Source of the DNA: Andrena cerasifolii
Lineage: Eukaryota > Arthropoda > Insecta > Hymenoptera > Andrenidae
Direction: 5' to 3'
Length of the DNA stretch: 64,000 bases
NCBI RefSeq assembly: GCF_050908995.1
Contig: NC_135122.1
Location: forward strand, 15,230,501 to 15,294,500
Shown here: positions 48,336 through 61,617 of the stretch, one piece after another
Position numbering within the stretch: position 1 is the first letter of the stretch
How the letters are laid out: every line of letters starts with the position of its first letter
The notes under the pieces: model-generated
Databases searched by the model: none
Seen by the model: only the letters and a program-made list of their open reading frames with translations
Told to the model about the DNA's origin: nothing
Program-made: the position numbers and the translations under genes

Positions 48336-51300
48336 CACGCCTGGCTACGGGGAGTCACTTTCCGCGGAGAAGCTTCGCCGCGCGCATACGGTTTTCGGTA
48401 GGCGAAAGAAAAACGAAAATCCCTAAAGCCTGGCCAGTGATACAAGGCGACCGTCCGGCGTCGCTGTTAACTTAGGACAAATTGAAAGCTCGAGGGGCCA
48501 GCTAGACCCCCAATTTGTCTTCCCGCTCGTTTCTGTGCCCCGGAGTTTACTCAGGAGGACGCCCAGGGCATCGCTGGTCAGCCCTTCCACCGCAAACCGG
48601 GCTTTCCTGACGCGCCATGAAATTTCGACGAGAGAAAGACTACCTGTCTTTGGACGCGCTCTAAGCTCTATGAAGAATTAAAGGGACATCTGCGGCTCCG
48701 AAACAACGTGACGAAGAACGTTCTCCACTACCTCCTACTGTGCGTTCATTCCGTCATCCCCCGAGCTCGCGTAGCGCCCTGTATGTAATTCCTCCCCGGT
48801 CAAAGAAATGGTGTACCACAGGAGGGGGGGGTAGGAGGGACGTATCGACGTCGATTTCCGCGAAAGAATAAAAGAACGACGAACGATGTTTCACATTGCA
48901 TCGGAATCTGCGGAAAAGCCGTGGAGGGTGAAGCAAGTTCGAGATTGCTCCGCCGGGAAGAACGATATATCCTGGAAAGTTCTGACGTTATCCGGGCCGA
49001 GGATTCACTTGGTTACATGTACCGCGACGCGATAAGAATCAACGGCCATTCAAACCGGGCGATAATGTTCGCGGGAGGGCGCTATTGTTTCAGCGCGCGA
49101 GCCTAGACCGCAGTTATCTCCGTATTGTTCTCGATATTCATTAAAATACTGGGAACAACCTCTGGCCCCGAAATTCTCGGCGAAACGCTGCAGGCGTCTG
49201 TCATGGCGGAGCTCTGCCTGGGTAAGGGGGGAGGGTTACCACTGTCGACCCCCTTTCTCGACCCTTCTCAAAGGGGCGATCTAATTACACGCCTTTTCGC
49301 GCGCTAAATGCGCACGTCTCCAGCGAAATATTACGATTCAAGGCGGACCGTGCCCGTTATGGAAACGCGCTTCAAGCGAGACTCGCGGAGGAAAGTGGGC
49401 TGAAATGAATTGGATCGCAACGTCGTTCGCGGAAACTTGATAATGCAATCTTTGGAAAATCAGTCCGCTACGGGAGGTTCGACGTTTGGGGACGCTGTTA
49501 CCTGCGAGCGAATATGCGTTTTCAGAAGCACAGGTTGGCGCGTTCAAATCGATCCGCGTGAACACTCTTCGGGAGTGTCGCTGGTGTGGAGAAATGTTTC
49601 GGATAAGAGTTTCAATGGACGTCGTCGATATTCTTGATGATGATCGCAGGGATTAATTTAATAGGACCCCGCTGTGTGAAAAGTTGCTGGGTGAGGATAA
49701 GTGGAAGCTTCCAAACGACCTTGGAATACACTTGGAATGTTTAACTGTGGAAAATCGCCCGTGTGTAACGCTCGCGAAACTTGACGCCCTCGAACAGCGA
49801 TCGATATTTCATTCCAAGAGTAATCAAACGGCAATTTCGAAGTAACGAAAGCGTTCATCAGCTGTCGAGCTGCGGAATTCCCCGGACCATTGCCGGCAAA
49901 GCAAAGACATCGTGTCATAACACAAAGCGAGTGGAAAGCAAAGCAGACCAGGGGCGGCCACTCGCGCCTCTGATCCCGAGATTGGAAATTAATCGATTAA
50001 TTAGCAAGCTGTTACGCGTGCTCGGCCCGGCGTAGAAGTAATTCGTTTCATCGTCTGTCCTCCCTCCCTCCCTGTCCATCCGTGCTCGGTTATCCCCGCG
50101 CTGGCAATTTCACGCACAGATTGCTTTTGAATCGAAACGGCATTTTCGAAAGTGGAACGGTGACGGTGCCACGTCAGGCATCGGCCGTTCCTTCGACCAC
50201 CGCAGGCTGCCCGCCAGCCCGCCAAGTAGATAAGATCACCCCTCGGCCGAGCGATCGATTAATCTAAACATTTTTACTTCCATTCACGCAACCTGCAAGT
50301 TATTGTCCCGCCATTCCCTTCTGCCCGCGATGCAGCTGCTAATGAGAAGAACGGCTCTCGCGGCCCGCGTAAAAACTGTTTAATTAGCGTGGTAATGCTT
50401 CCGGGGCTAATTTAAAAATTGCGTTATTACGGGAACACGCTCGCGCACGGCAATTAATCAGCCCGGAATATTTAACGGCCCGTTCCCGAAAGCCCGACGC
50501 GGTAAAAATGTGCGATGCAATTTGCAAAATTACCAGTAATGATATGAAAAGGGGAACAACGGGGAGGGGGGTGGGATTTTATCGCGATTCGCTGGAATCG
50601 TTGCCCGATTAATACCCCGCGTAATTAAACAAGCGATCCTCCCATCGACCCGCGCTCCCGCGCGGCTAGGTCACGAGCATCAGGCTTTTAAACGAAAGTC
50701 GAAAGCGTCGCGCGTGCTCGCTGCGGCAAAAAATCTTTCACCGAGTAAATTTCCCACGTTTCCGCAAACACCTCTGCCTGCAGAATTTTCACCCCGTTCG
50801 GCCTGCGCGAGCACTCCTCGCGTCTACGTAAAATGAAAAGTTTATGCATCAAAGGAGCTCTTTGCCGCGCGATCTTGAATCCCGGCGATTCTCTTTTAGA
50901 AAATGAGACCATTTATACAGCTCGATATCGTCGGATTTCTTGAAATATTCTACAGAACTTCTGCCACGCGTAAAGCGCATTGATTTCCGTTGTAGGAAAT
51001 GAAGGTGGACTTCGAGCGTTCAGAAGCTCGCAAGCGCGAGTTTCCTAGTCGCCGGGAGTCGACGAGTTAATTTTACACCCCCCTGTTTACCAATGACGCG
51101 GTTCCGTCGCGCTGCTCGCATTCTCCCAGCGACAGAGGGTAGGTGGTGCCTACCCCTCGTACCGCCGCGCCGTAAAAATAAACGAAAGCGGCCGTCGTCG
51201 ATCGACTAACTGGCGAAATTGCTGTTGCTGGATCGGAGTTTCCGTAGGAAGTCGGCCGCGAAGTTTTCGTCGGATCGAAGTTCGCGAAGGAACAAAGTGC

Positions 51301-51936
51301 AGCACGCTAGTCGAATCGTCGCTGGCGTCGTCGCGTGGATAGCAACGGGGAGATTCGTTACCGTGACGGTCGTTCTTGTCGAAACTTTTTCCGCGACGGC
51401 ACCAGAAATGAATCACTGTGGCCGTCCCAGCCATCGCCCACGGCTCATTTAACTTGCTAAGAGGCACTTTTCAGGAACGCAGCTCGTTCGCCAGCCTCAC
51501 CCCTCCGCGAATTCGACTGTCCGAGCGTGTACGTTCCTCTTCCCTGGAAACCGCGACAGCGTTCTCATCGCTACTTCTGCTCGCCGACATCCTGATAACC
51601 AACACCCTCGTCAGCGTGGCCATCGTTGATAGCGCAGTGATTAGCCGCGCGGCGAAACGCCGCAGACAAATAGCATTTCTGGCGCGCGAAAATACGTGTC
51701 ACTCAATCGAGATGAGCTCGAATTCTCTTCCTCGTCTTTTTCTCGCGGTAAAACATGGCAGGTATAACGAGATTTCACGACGCTTCAGCGTTTCAGCTTC
51801 GAGCATGCCTGGCCGTTTTCAGTCATTTTTTGGTACATCGAGTTTCGAGTGGATGGTTCTCAGTTTGAGCGTGATATTGAAGGATTCCGTGGTGTGGGGA
51901 CGTTGGGTGGATAAGTAGAGTTCCCTTTGCGATAGA
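48336..51936. other. Long non-coding stretch
   Basis: Frames such as 51418-51918 (166 codons) and 49658-50267 on both strands show no domains. About 50340-50560 has AT-core sites in GC-rich context, a possible regulatory block. A G7 run lies near 48823. Confidence 0.4.
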
Positions 51937-52613
51937 ACATTTTAGGAATAAGTGTTTAAAAGGATTTGTTGAAATTCGTAAAATTCCCGAAATTATAGGC
52001 ATTTGAGTAGCGGCAAATGCATGGGTACACTTGGCACTCACGTAAAACTTTAAACGTGTTTTTCGAGAAACAGAGTTCTCAAATCGGTGGAACCTGTATC
52101 TCCAAAAGTTATTAACCGATTCGACTGGAACTTTTTTTATTTTAAAGAATACACTTCTGACTAGTGGGGGGGGGATACCAGAAAAATTTACAAAAAAATG
52201 AAAATTTATAATTTGCAAAGACGTTGAAAGGATGAAAACTATAGGGAAAAAGTGATTTCAAACTTCAAGTGTCGTTATTTTCTAAAAAAAATGTTATTTT
52301 TGTATTTTTTCTGGTTTCCTCCCCAGCCAGAAGTATATTCTTCAAAATAAAAAAAGTTTCAGTCGAATCGGATAATAACTTTTGGAGATACATGTCCCAC
52401 CGATTTGGATCAATTTTTTGACGCCTTGACTTTAACGACTCTCCGAGTGTCGTCTGTAATGATTAATTATAAAACAAAAAATATATTTCTATAATTTAAG
52501 ACATCCTTAATACGACGCAAAAAGTCCCATTAAATTATATATAGTAGTTTTCCTTTAATTAATTCCTAAAGATCACCTATTTTGGGGGGCTCTAGACCGG
52601 AAGGTCCCCTTAA
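51937..52613. mobile_element. TTAA foldback element, family E, copy 2 (left-truncated)
   Basis: Similarity to copies 1 and 3 starts abruptly at ACATTTTAGGAATA, about 60 bp inside the element, so the left terminus is missing. The right end is intact, reading TAGACCGGAAGGTCCCCTTAA in 21 bases split as TAGACCGGAAGG and TCCCCTTAA. The internal inverted repeat is preserved. Confidence 0.85.
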
Positions 52614-54585
52614 GAGGTCTTCCTGAAGACGGAAAAATTTAATTTCTTGGGAATTAAAAAAAGGAACAAGTACTGCACGTATCATTCTGCACATTCGTGG
52701 CTTTATTCTATCACCTTTAAAGATCGTAAAAAAAAAATCGCGAATAAAAATATCCATTTATAGCGGAATAGGAGCATCGTGACGAGAACGATATCCTTCC
52801 TTAAAGAATAACTCAACACAGAGGTAACGTTTTTACCTGACGTCCCCAATGGCTTGTAATTTCGTCACGGTCTCAATAGAGCTTCAAATTAACGCGCGTC
52901 CAAATTCGCCGGCGTACACGCGAAGTCTTGAAAAACGGGCTACAATCGTTTTTCCTTGGCGGTGTCCCGAATCAACAATTTCAGCGAGTTCTCGCGGTTT
53001 ATTTCCCTCGCTTCACTTATTCATAGCCGCGAGAATTTTAAATTACAACCAGGACGCGGAGGATCTGGAATTTCTTCACATGCTTAACACCGATTTGCAT
53101 AATGCAGAGCCACGTGTGTGTGTCACATGCGGCGGCGGGGCTTCCGCGGCACTTGTAAAAAATTCAGGAAAAACGACCCACAGTTACTTTGCGTTTTCCT
53201 TTATGCCCATGTTCGCGACTTTTCGAGGACGTCTCAAAGGAAGGGCAAATAATTCATCTCAGATTTCAAGACGAACAGTAAGCACGACATTGTCAACGGA
53301 CGACGACGAGAGTTATTTTGAAATTTGGATGAAAAAGTGATTGGTAAATAAATCTCACTCGTGCGCTGGAAGATTATTGATACTATACCTCACACGGATT
53401 TCAACTTGTCCCTCTAAACTTCCTGTAAAAATAATTTTAGTGAAATCAGTAGTACAAGTCAACCATTCACTCGCCCTTGTAGAACGTCCGCTTTCGAGCG
53501 TAAATAGGTTCATCGAGAACCCTTAACGGAAGACCAGAAAGCACTGAAATACTAAAGAAAAAAACCTGCATACTTCATCCACTGTAATTTTCTGCAAAGA
53601 ATTCAACGAAGATCGAGGCGTAACTCTCAGAGATCCTCTACCGTACACGAAGAAACATTCGCGAATTAACAGAAAAATGGGGGCAAAATTTGCATGTTCT
53701 TAAGAGCTTGTTACTAATCGTCACTATTGAGTGGAAAAATCGTCGGGCATTTCGCCCAACCGCAGCCAAGAACGAAAACACTGCACCGTGGAATCCGACG
53801 AGGTAGGCGACCGCATTTTCATCTTTTCTTTTTTTTTTATTAATTCTTCTGGTATCGGTCGAATGCCAGACGCGGTGCAGCGCGGCGAGAGAGCGGGGGA
53901 CCAGCTTTGATGGAAGAGAGGCGCGGAAAAGAGACAGGCAGCCTGCGCTTTCGCCCTGGCCGCAGAAACAAGAGGCGCGGGCGAAGGTATTCCAGTAATT
54001 TCAGTCGTAGGAATATTCATGAGCAGCCACGGCCGAGTGTACTGTTCCGCTTCTATTCACCGGTGCAGATGGGCCAACCAGGGTCAGAAAGCTTGCTTTA
54101 CGAAGCAGGAAATCCATGCAGATGAGAGCTACGAAGGCTAAAAGGAGGGACGGAGGGGCAGGGACGGACGGAACGGCGAGAGAGTGGCGAAAGAGAGACG
54201 GGCAATCGCCAGGGCTAACCCGGCACCCACGCTTCAATTAGCTAAAGTGCAGGAACAAAGCTACTGATACGACATCGAGTAGTTCGTCATAGTGACGATT
54301 CGTTCGACGATTGTCTCGATAAGCCTCTCGATGGCTACAAAACGTGTGGGGACGGTCGAGTGCAAGAGGAGCGGAGGCTTGGCTTGTGGGTTGGTTCTTT
54401 CGCGTCTCTATATCGCGACACTGCAGCTCTCAAAGAGATCTAATGGAGCTACCAGCACGTGCACGATGTTTCACGGCAGACTGCGCTAATTAATAAATTA
54501 ATAAACGGGGAACGGCGTCGTAAGAACGGTGTAGTGCAGCGGCAGAGGGGAGGGGGTAGACTCTGCTTGATTTTACATATTTTTG
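52614..54585. other. Non-coding stretch, nothing recognised
   Basis: The 163-codon frame at 52849-53340 has no domain I recognise and no credible splice context. It is the least implausible unassigned frame in this part, but I do not annotate it as a gene. Confidence 0.35.
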
Positions 54586-54896
54586 TTAAGGGGTTATGCT
54601 CAGTCGGGAGGCCGAAAAAAGGGTGGTCTTTGGAAATTTTTTACTCAAAAGCTATAACACATTTCACAAAAAATCGTTTTTCCTTTTAAGCATTGCATCT
54701 AGTACCGTGCATCGTAATTTTTTTATTTAAAAATATTTAGCAATAACTAAGTTATTCTCTATCACTCGAAGCTTCTCTAAAAAAAGGGCTTCTGCGGTGA
54801 CCACTGCTGCTCGAAAATCAATCATCTAAAATAAAATATTCAAAAGAATTTACTTATTATATTATATTATCCTCCTGACTGAGCATGACCCCTTAA
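54586..54896. mobile_element. TTAA element, family B, copy 2
   Basis: A 311-bp element. The left end is TTAAGGGGTTATGCTCAGTC and the right end, reversed, is TTAAGGGGTCATGCTCAGTC, then AGGAGG. The terminal repeat is about 27 bp with TTAA at both limits. The ends resemble 19023-19372 while the interior has diverged. Confidence 0.9.
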
Positions 54897-57058
54897 TATG
54901 TTTAATGTTTCGGAGTGAGTGGCTTTTCCTTTTTTTTTTAAAAATATATGAGTTCGTTGGAATGAACTGCAGTTGTTTCTGGTTAGACTCTGATGGCTTT
55001 CATTGCATTTCCGTGCCTGTTTCTAATGCCCTCTACCTACGAATGTAAGACAGTAAGATGTTCGAGGGCATGGTGTACGAGAGTTCAGAGAATTTAGCAG
55101 GTGGTTCCTACATGTCGGAGATATTTCCGTAGGTCGTAGTCTACGCGATATCGTACGGATCCTAATTAAGCATAATTCTGACGAACTTTCGTGGCGATGA
55201 CACTTAGGAAGCAATTTGGCAGATTAAATTTCACGCGGCTCAGTGTTTTCACTGTCGATGGGGCTAATGATATGTGATAAGGTATCATCGTTATGTTGAT
55301 ACATTCAGACAGAAATGAGCGACTATTTCGGAGGGTCTGTGTGTAATGAAATATGCTTTAGAAGCTTCAAAGCATTTCGTACGAATAAACTTGACTTTAA
55401 ACTTCGCTCGAAACTTAAACTTTTTCATTTAGCCAGTAATTTCCAGTGATTATTAAGAATGGGATTTTATTTAAAAATATAGAAACCAATCCCTTTCGAT
55501 TGCACGAGAAAATTGCTAATGGAAAACGTTGGAACGTCAAGTGAATTATACTCTCATCCTCTTCGTTGTTTCGTATCGGAAGATCGATCACGAGCAATTT
55601 AGGTGCTCGAGGAATTTAAAGCTTCAGCGCTATTCGGATCGACATCGGGAACAAGTGTTATTATCGAGTTTCATTAAAAAGAAACGTAACACTTGCTTAA
55701 CTATGATAATTCAAACGAATCAGTTCCCGGGGAAACCTGTTACAGATTAGAAGTTAATTTTACTATCTCCACAACCTCGCGAACTTGTTTATCGACTATT
55801 TACATGCTCCAGCGGGGATAGAATCATCTATCCACTCAAAGTCACTGTAACACCAGAATTCTCCACGTATTTTCCTCTTAAACAGACTCAGACGATATAA
55901 TTCCTCTAAAGGATATATCCCATTGAGAACGCGCCGCGTAATCCCCATCAGCGATTCAAAAACGATGGAATATCCTCGGCGAAACACAAGGTGTAGGTAC
56001 GATAACATTGAAACGCGAACAAATCAAGGGAATCGTTATCCCTGTCCCGCGATCCCATCGACCCCGTGATCCAGCAACGTATTTCCTCGCGGCAAACGTT
56101 GCAGGGCGAGCTGTCGCCGCCAGTGGCAAGAGGATATTTTGTCGAGACCAGGTTGAAGCCTGGAAATCACGATCGCCTTGAGGCTTTGAAATCGAGGAGC
56201 GTTGGCTGCAATTTGCAGCGCGCATGCAGGTCGATGGAACATCGCTGTAGGCTTGCCAGCCGCATTGTCACGCGGGCGAGTCTAGTTTCGATCATCGATT
56301 GTCGGCCGTGTTTGGCGAGGGATCGCGGACGCCCCGCGGAACGAGTAAATCAAAAGCTCCGCTGCTTGTTCGCCGCGAGTCGACGCGAGAAAAAAAAACC
56401 CTCGCCGATACCATCGCGCCCGTAAACATGGAAAACACACTATAAATATTAGGGTGGAAAAAGTGAGCACGCTGAAAACCTGCGGCATTGGAAGTAAATA
56501 AATTTGTCGCGCCCCTCATACAGCATCCAGCCCCAATATCTCACGAAATGCCTGGGGAGCGTTTGTACGAACGCGTAAGCGCTCGTCTATTCTCGTCTCT
56601 TCGCGTACGACTTTAAACTTCAACGTACTTAAATCGACCGCATTCAAGGAAATAAATATTCGCGATACTTGTTTTAGGAATTACATTAACGATGATAGCG
56701 AATTTCATATAGCGTCACTGTGCTTCATTATTATGTTCCAATTTCCCCTTTAATCGGTTTAACTAATTTCCATCTAAAACGGAAACCCAATGGTGTCGCG
56801 TCGCGACGGAGAGACACGTGGTTGTTGTAATTTATCAGGAATTACGGCAGATTACGTCGTTTACATACACGCTGAGATATTTTCGCAGTTAACAAGACAC
56901 AAAGCTCTGCACAAGCTCGAGAGAGAGAGAGAGCTTGGTGCGCGGGGTGGGTTACGACAGCGGAACCCAGGGGTGGTGAATCTATGACCAGAAGAGTGGG
57001 GCGCGCACAGTGGTTCAAGCAAGGGTTAAGCGGATTGTTTGTGAATTTTTTGTTGCAG
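54897..57058. other. Non-coding stretch, presumed intron upstream of the Ig exon
   Basis: No exon is recognised. The frames at 55956-56519 are overlapping and motif-free. A (GA)n run lies at 56919-56933. The last 20 bases form a T-rich tract ending in TTGCAG, the acceptor used by the next exon. Confidence 0.5.
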
Positions 57059-57237
57059 GTCGACCCATGGTTCATCCGCCGAGTCAGACGGTGACGGCGA
57101 AGGAGGGCGAACCTTTGAGCATTATCGTGGAATTCTGCGCCGAGCCAAGATACACCAAGGTGTTCTGGACATCCCAGGAGAACGTCTACGTGCCCGGTGC
57201 CACATCCAGAGACGGAGTCCAGGCACTGGCTATCGAG
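57059..57237 (+). CDS. Internal coding exon of an Ig-superfamily surface protein
   Basis: This 179-bp exon is bounded by TTTTTTGTTGCAG| and GAG|GTGACG. It opens in phase 1 (two bases complete a Gly or similar codon) and closes in phase 0 after 59 codons. The product starts RPMVHPPSQTVTAKEGEPL, the usual A/A' strands of an Ig domain. IIVEFCAEP then carries the B-strand cysteine and KVFWTSQENVYVPG the C-strand tryptophan. The domain is completed by the exon at 61618. Such domains occur in insect cell-adhesion and axon-guidance receptors, with the Ig region outside the cell. I cannot name the gene. Earlier exons must lie upstream, probably outside the window. A 740-bp mobile element begins 28 bp after the donor. 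Confidence 0.88.
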
Positions 57238-60200
57238 GTGACGTTTCGATTTTTTCTGCAAACCCTTAAGGGGAGGTTCCGGTCTAAAAGTCGATTTTTT
57301 TTTTATTTCATTTTTCGAATGTTCAACATTTTAGGAATACGTGTTTAAAAGGATTTGTTGAAATTCGTAAAATTCTCGAAGTTATAGGCATTTGAGTAGC
57401 GGCAAATGCATGGGTACACTTGGCACTCACGTAAAACTTTAAACGTGTTTTTCTCGAAACAGTGTTCTCAAGACGGTGGGACCTGTATCTTAAAAAGTTA
57501 TTAACCGATTTCACTGGAACTTTTTTTATTTTAAAGAATACACTTCTGACTAGTGGGGGGGGATACCAGAAAAATTTACAAAAAAATGAAAATTTATAAT
57601 TTTCAAAGCAGCTGAAAGGGTGACAAATATAGGGAATAAGTGATTTCAAACTTCAAGTGTGGTTATTTTCTAAAAAAAAAGTTATTGTTGTATTTTTTTC
57701 TGGTTTCCCCCCTAGCCAGAAGTATATTCTTCAAAATAAAAAAAGTTTCAGTCGAATCGGATAATAACTTTTGGAGATACATGTCCCACCGATTTGGATG
57801 AACTTTTTGACGCCTTGACTTTAACGACTCCCCAGTACCGTCTGCAATGATTAATTATAAAACAAAAAACATATTTCTATAACTTAAGACATCCTTAATA
57901 CAATGCATAAAGTCCCATTAAATTATATATAGTAGTTTGCCTTTAATTAATTCCTAAAGATCACCTATTTTGGGGGGCTCTAGACCGGAAGGTCTGGCCC
58001 TTAAAGTGTCTTCCCTCGGCCCTTCCCGGTACGATGACATTTAATCGCGTTGAGTTTTAATTACAACAAGAATACAAAGTGGTTCGGCACTCTACACAAG
58101 GCTCGAGATAGAACGATTTCCACCAGCGGAGCAGCATAAACATCCCTTCGCCGAGCAAAGAGTTCGCAGATTCACTAGCGTCGCTTTAATCCCAACAAAT
58201 GCCGGAATCGTCGGAACGACAACGATCTCGGGAACGGGGCTTCCCTGAAACAAGGTCAACGAAGAAGCGCGCCAGCCGCTGCGAGTGCAATTTAACTTCG
58301 AGAATCATTGAGCCGTCAGCAGCTTCTAAGATCCTGAAGATTACACTCGCGTCGCGGCGTCGCCAAATAGACACATGTTTCGAAGCAATTAAACGCGCGG
58401 CGTGATTTCTTGCCCGCGGAGTGAAGGATCGGGACAAGGGAAGAACGGGGGGGGTGGGGGTTGTTGCGCAGACACGGAATGCTTGTTGCATACCGCGTTG
58501 CATACTGCGGCGTGGAACGAATAAAACGCGACGCGGGATTCGCGCGGCGTGGGCTCGCGCTTATTTCATTTCCGCGGCTTCGCTGTTGCTACTCCTCTTT
58601 CCTTCCTCCTACCAGCGGGAGGCTGGATGGCCGCACAAAAGACGGATTAACCGTTTTTCCGAGGAATCAGGAATAACGGCAAAGCGCGCGGAACTGGAAG
58701 GAGGACGAGCAGTGGCTGGGGACGGTGGAGAAGGAAAGAATCCAACGTAGCTTTAGAGGGATTTGCTAATGCACCTGTGCTACCTTTGTTTTTATTAACT
58801 TTTAATCCCCTTTGTTCCGCGCGGCAACGTTCTTAATTCGTTTAACGAAAAGCGATCGCGCCCTGTTTAATTTCGTCCATTTCCATCGGAGAAATTACGG
58901 ATCTCATCGCGACTGCTGGGGCGTCTTTGATTACTTGAGCATCTGCGCACCTGTCGCTGCCTCTCGCAAGGGAAGATCCCGAAACCGAAAATTCCAAAAA
59001 TTCGGAAACTTTGTGAATACGCGGGGGATTTCCTCCTGATTACCACGCAATTTCTGTTTGCTGCCCAAATTCACTCGAAACGGGTGAAATTAACCCCTGA
59101 AAATCCGGTTATTTCCCGATTTTCTGTTATAACTCGCGAACTGTAATAGATAGAAAGAAAGTTTAAACACAAAAGTTACATCTTTTAATTAGATCTAGCA
59201 TTTGGTAAAAAAATTATTTTTGGAGCTACAATAAGTAGCGACCGAGAATACCGCCCTTAAATCGCCTCCTAGAGGAACGATTGACGTTGAGGAATTCGAA
59301 GAAACGTGTCCTAGAAAAATGATGCAATAAAACTTTGCCATCCCTCTTGAATAATGGATACTTCAAATATTATATCATTACCAAACCGATGAAGGGACAC
59401 AAAACCGAAGCTCCCTTTTCCCATGGACATCCCCTCGAACGTCGTGGAGTTACTTTCGCGATGCGCTTCGCGCCAAGCAATCTTCCTGCGGAAACGTTTC
59501 GCCGTGTGGCGTTTGCTTTCGCTCGCTTCGTCCTCCTCAAGCGTGTTCCCCCGTTGTCGAGCGTGCAAATACACCGAGAAACACCGCCCCTCCGTCTAAG
59601 CCGAGCACTTTTGTTCTCGATGGGGCCGCCGAACCCCGGATATTTCATCGAAAGTTCGCGCGCGACCCCGGGGGCGGCGAAATTTCCGCGACGTACACCG
59701 AGAGCACGACTGATAGCAGTTAGTACGTGATTTATCCCGCCTCGTTCCCTATATCCCTTGTTATCCGGGGCTGCAAGTAGCGGGGTAATTAATTCGTGGA
59801 ATTGCAGCTCCTCGGCGAGGGTTCAGGCGGCTGGGGGCGGACGAGGGGGTTCGGGATAGAGGGGGCGGTTGCTGAGACTCGACGGCGTGCACGTGTTGCG
59901 ACGAGCATAGTTATTTCGACCCAGATTCTGTTTTGAATGCCACAGCGTCGATACTGGCTACCTAACTATTCCGAGCAACTTCTGCCGCGAAAAATTAATA
60001 AGCTACCAGCATCATCCCTAACTCCATACGACCCGTCGCGAGTTTCAAAGCACAGTAATGGCGAAACGATGAAAGTTATTCGAGCGGACGCTTATAAACA
60101 CGATACCTGTAGTAAATGGGTAATGACGTCCATGAATTGTGACGTAAGCCACCCGCAGTATTTTCGTCATTTTCGACACCAGATTTGTTCGCCCGAGCGG

Positions 60201-61617
60201 AGTAAGAGTCTCTTAAGTCGCGTTGTACAGTGCGAAATAGATTGCAATAAATGGGTGAATGATAAGGGGAGACACTCGTGGAAGCACGACGGGGAACAAC
60301 AAATAATACGACGAAAGGTTAGAGGAGGAATGGAGGGGGGTGCTTCCATGAATGGAGGAGACAAGGAGCCGGGGAAAGTAGTTTACCCGGGGGAGAGAGA
60401 GGGAGAAACAACGAGGGAGGAGCGTGAAGTTAAATGGAGCAAGAAACTGCGACTCCTTGCATGCGAAAAATTCGCGAGACTTCCAACGACGTCTGCTCCG
60501 AATTGTAGGACGAAATATCACCGGGAAGAGCTGGATCAAACGGAGAGAACTAAATGAATCCGGTTTCTGTTTTAATTTCGTTCTGCAGATAGACGCGTAC
60601 CGAGTGCAAATAATTAAAGGGGCGCGGAGATTCCATCGCCGCATGCTGGAGATCAATTTCGATCGGCACTTTTCATATTTAACTTTCAGCGTACGAATGT
60701 CCCGGCTTCTGTCAGTTACGAAATCGGTGGATTTAATATACTCGACTTTGTCGCGAACGCGCAAGAAGCGTGGAAATTGTATGAAAGAAAGTGAGCTGCA
60801 GAAGTCAAGTAGGGAAAAGCGATGGAAATCAGAGGTGATAGGGGCCACTGAAGCGAGAACGCAGGAGGACGCAGGAAGTTCTCTATTTCCCGCGGAACTT
60901 TCACGCGAAAGTTTAAGCGTAAGAACCTTAAGCGGAATCGTAGCAGATAAGGAGGACGGTTTGAATCGACGTTATCGAGTAGTGAGTTAATGAGCATCGC
61001 GCGATAAAAACATTCCCCCGCGGAGGAAGTCGGGCGGCATTCGAACGGAAATCTGTCGGTACGAACTATTAAATTCCGGGTCTAATGAGAACTGTGCTTC
61101 AATGACTTCGAAAAGCTACGCTCAAAGTTGCGTCTATGACATCTTCCGCGACCTGGAATAATCGTATTCTAATTTCCGACGGTATTAACTTTCGGGGGAC
61201 TATTGGTTCACCATTTTCGTTCGCTCCCGTGGCGCTAAAATGCACCACCTTCCATCGAAATAGAAGAACGCCTGCGACAATTCGCTTGCGAATTTCCATC
61301 CCCAATTCTGAGCATATTAATAAACTCTGTGATTATTCAGGAACGCTGCAGGCATTCTTAATTGAAATAAAAAATATATAAAGAAAATTTTATGTTAAAC
61401 GATTTTATTAAAAATGTAGTAAAAACTAAATTAAAATGCACTAAAAACTAAAAAAAGGGCTTCGCCCCTTAATTCCCACGAAATCCTATACAACATTCAC
61501 GGAACGAAAGCCTTGAAACACCTCGTTCGAACCTAGCCCAGACCGTCCCCGGAAGCTGATTACCAGTGGCAATTATCAAGCAGGTTAATGAGTCACGTCT
61601 TCCTGTTTACCTTGCAG
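57238..61617 (+). other. Intron between the two Ig exons
   Basis: A 4,380-bp phase-0 intron with a GTGACG donor and TACCTTGCAG acceptor. It holds a complete family-E mobile element. The rest includes several long but motif-free frames (58186-58750, 59335-59730, 59937-60557, 60424-60990) that I interpret as chance. A short GGGC/GCCC hairpin lies at 61455-61470. Confidence 0.8.
57266..58004. mobile_element. TTAA foldback element, family E, copy 3 (in the Ig intron)
   Basis: A 739-bp copy. The left end is TTAAGGGGAGGTTCCGGTCT. The right end, GGTCTGGCCCTTAA, has a small insertion relative to the GGTCCCCTTAA of copy 1. TTAA lies at both limits. It is about 90% identical to 37029-37764 and 51937-52613 and keeps the internal inverted repeat. 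Confidence 0.9.

Noticed and set aside
52849..53340. 163-codon + strand frame
   Set aside because: Product looks protein-like in places but has no family I recognise and no promoter, splice or poly(A) context. A protein search would settle it.
57010..57058. ATG-initiated extension upstream of the Ig exon
   Set aside because: The in-frame ATG at 57010 lies before a T-rich tract and TTGCAG acceptor. The domain begins right after the acceptor, so the ATG is intronic.
59090..59260. Possible additional TTAA element between two TTAA sites
   Set aside because: It has TTAA at both limits and a weak ATCTC/GAAAG-like internal module, but the ends (TTAACCCCTG versus TTAAGGGCGG when reversed) do not form a convincing inverted repeat.
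59937..60990. Two overlapping + frames of 206 and 188 codons within the Ig intron
   Set aside because: The flanking exons already join in phase to complete the Ig fold, and neither frame contains Ig-like or other motifs. They also conflict with an open minus frame.
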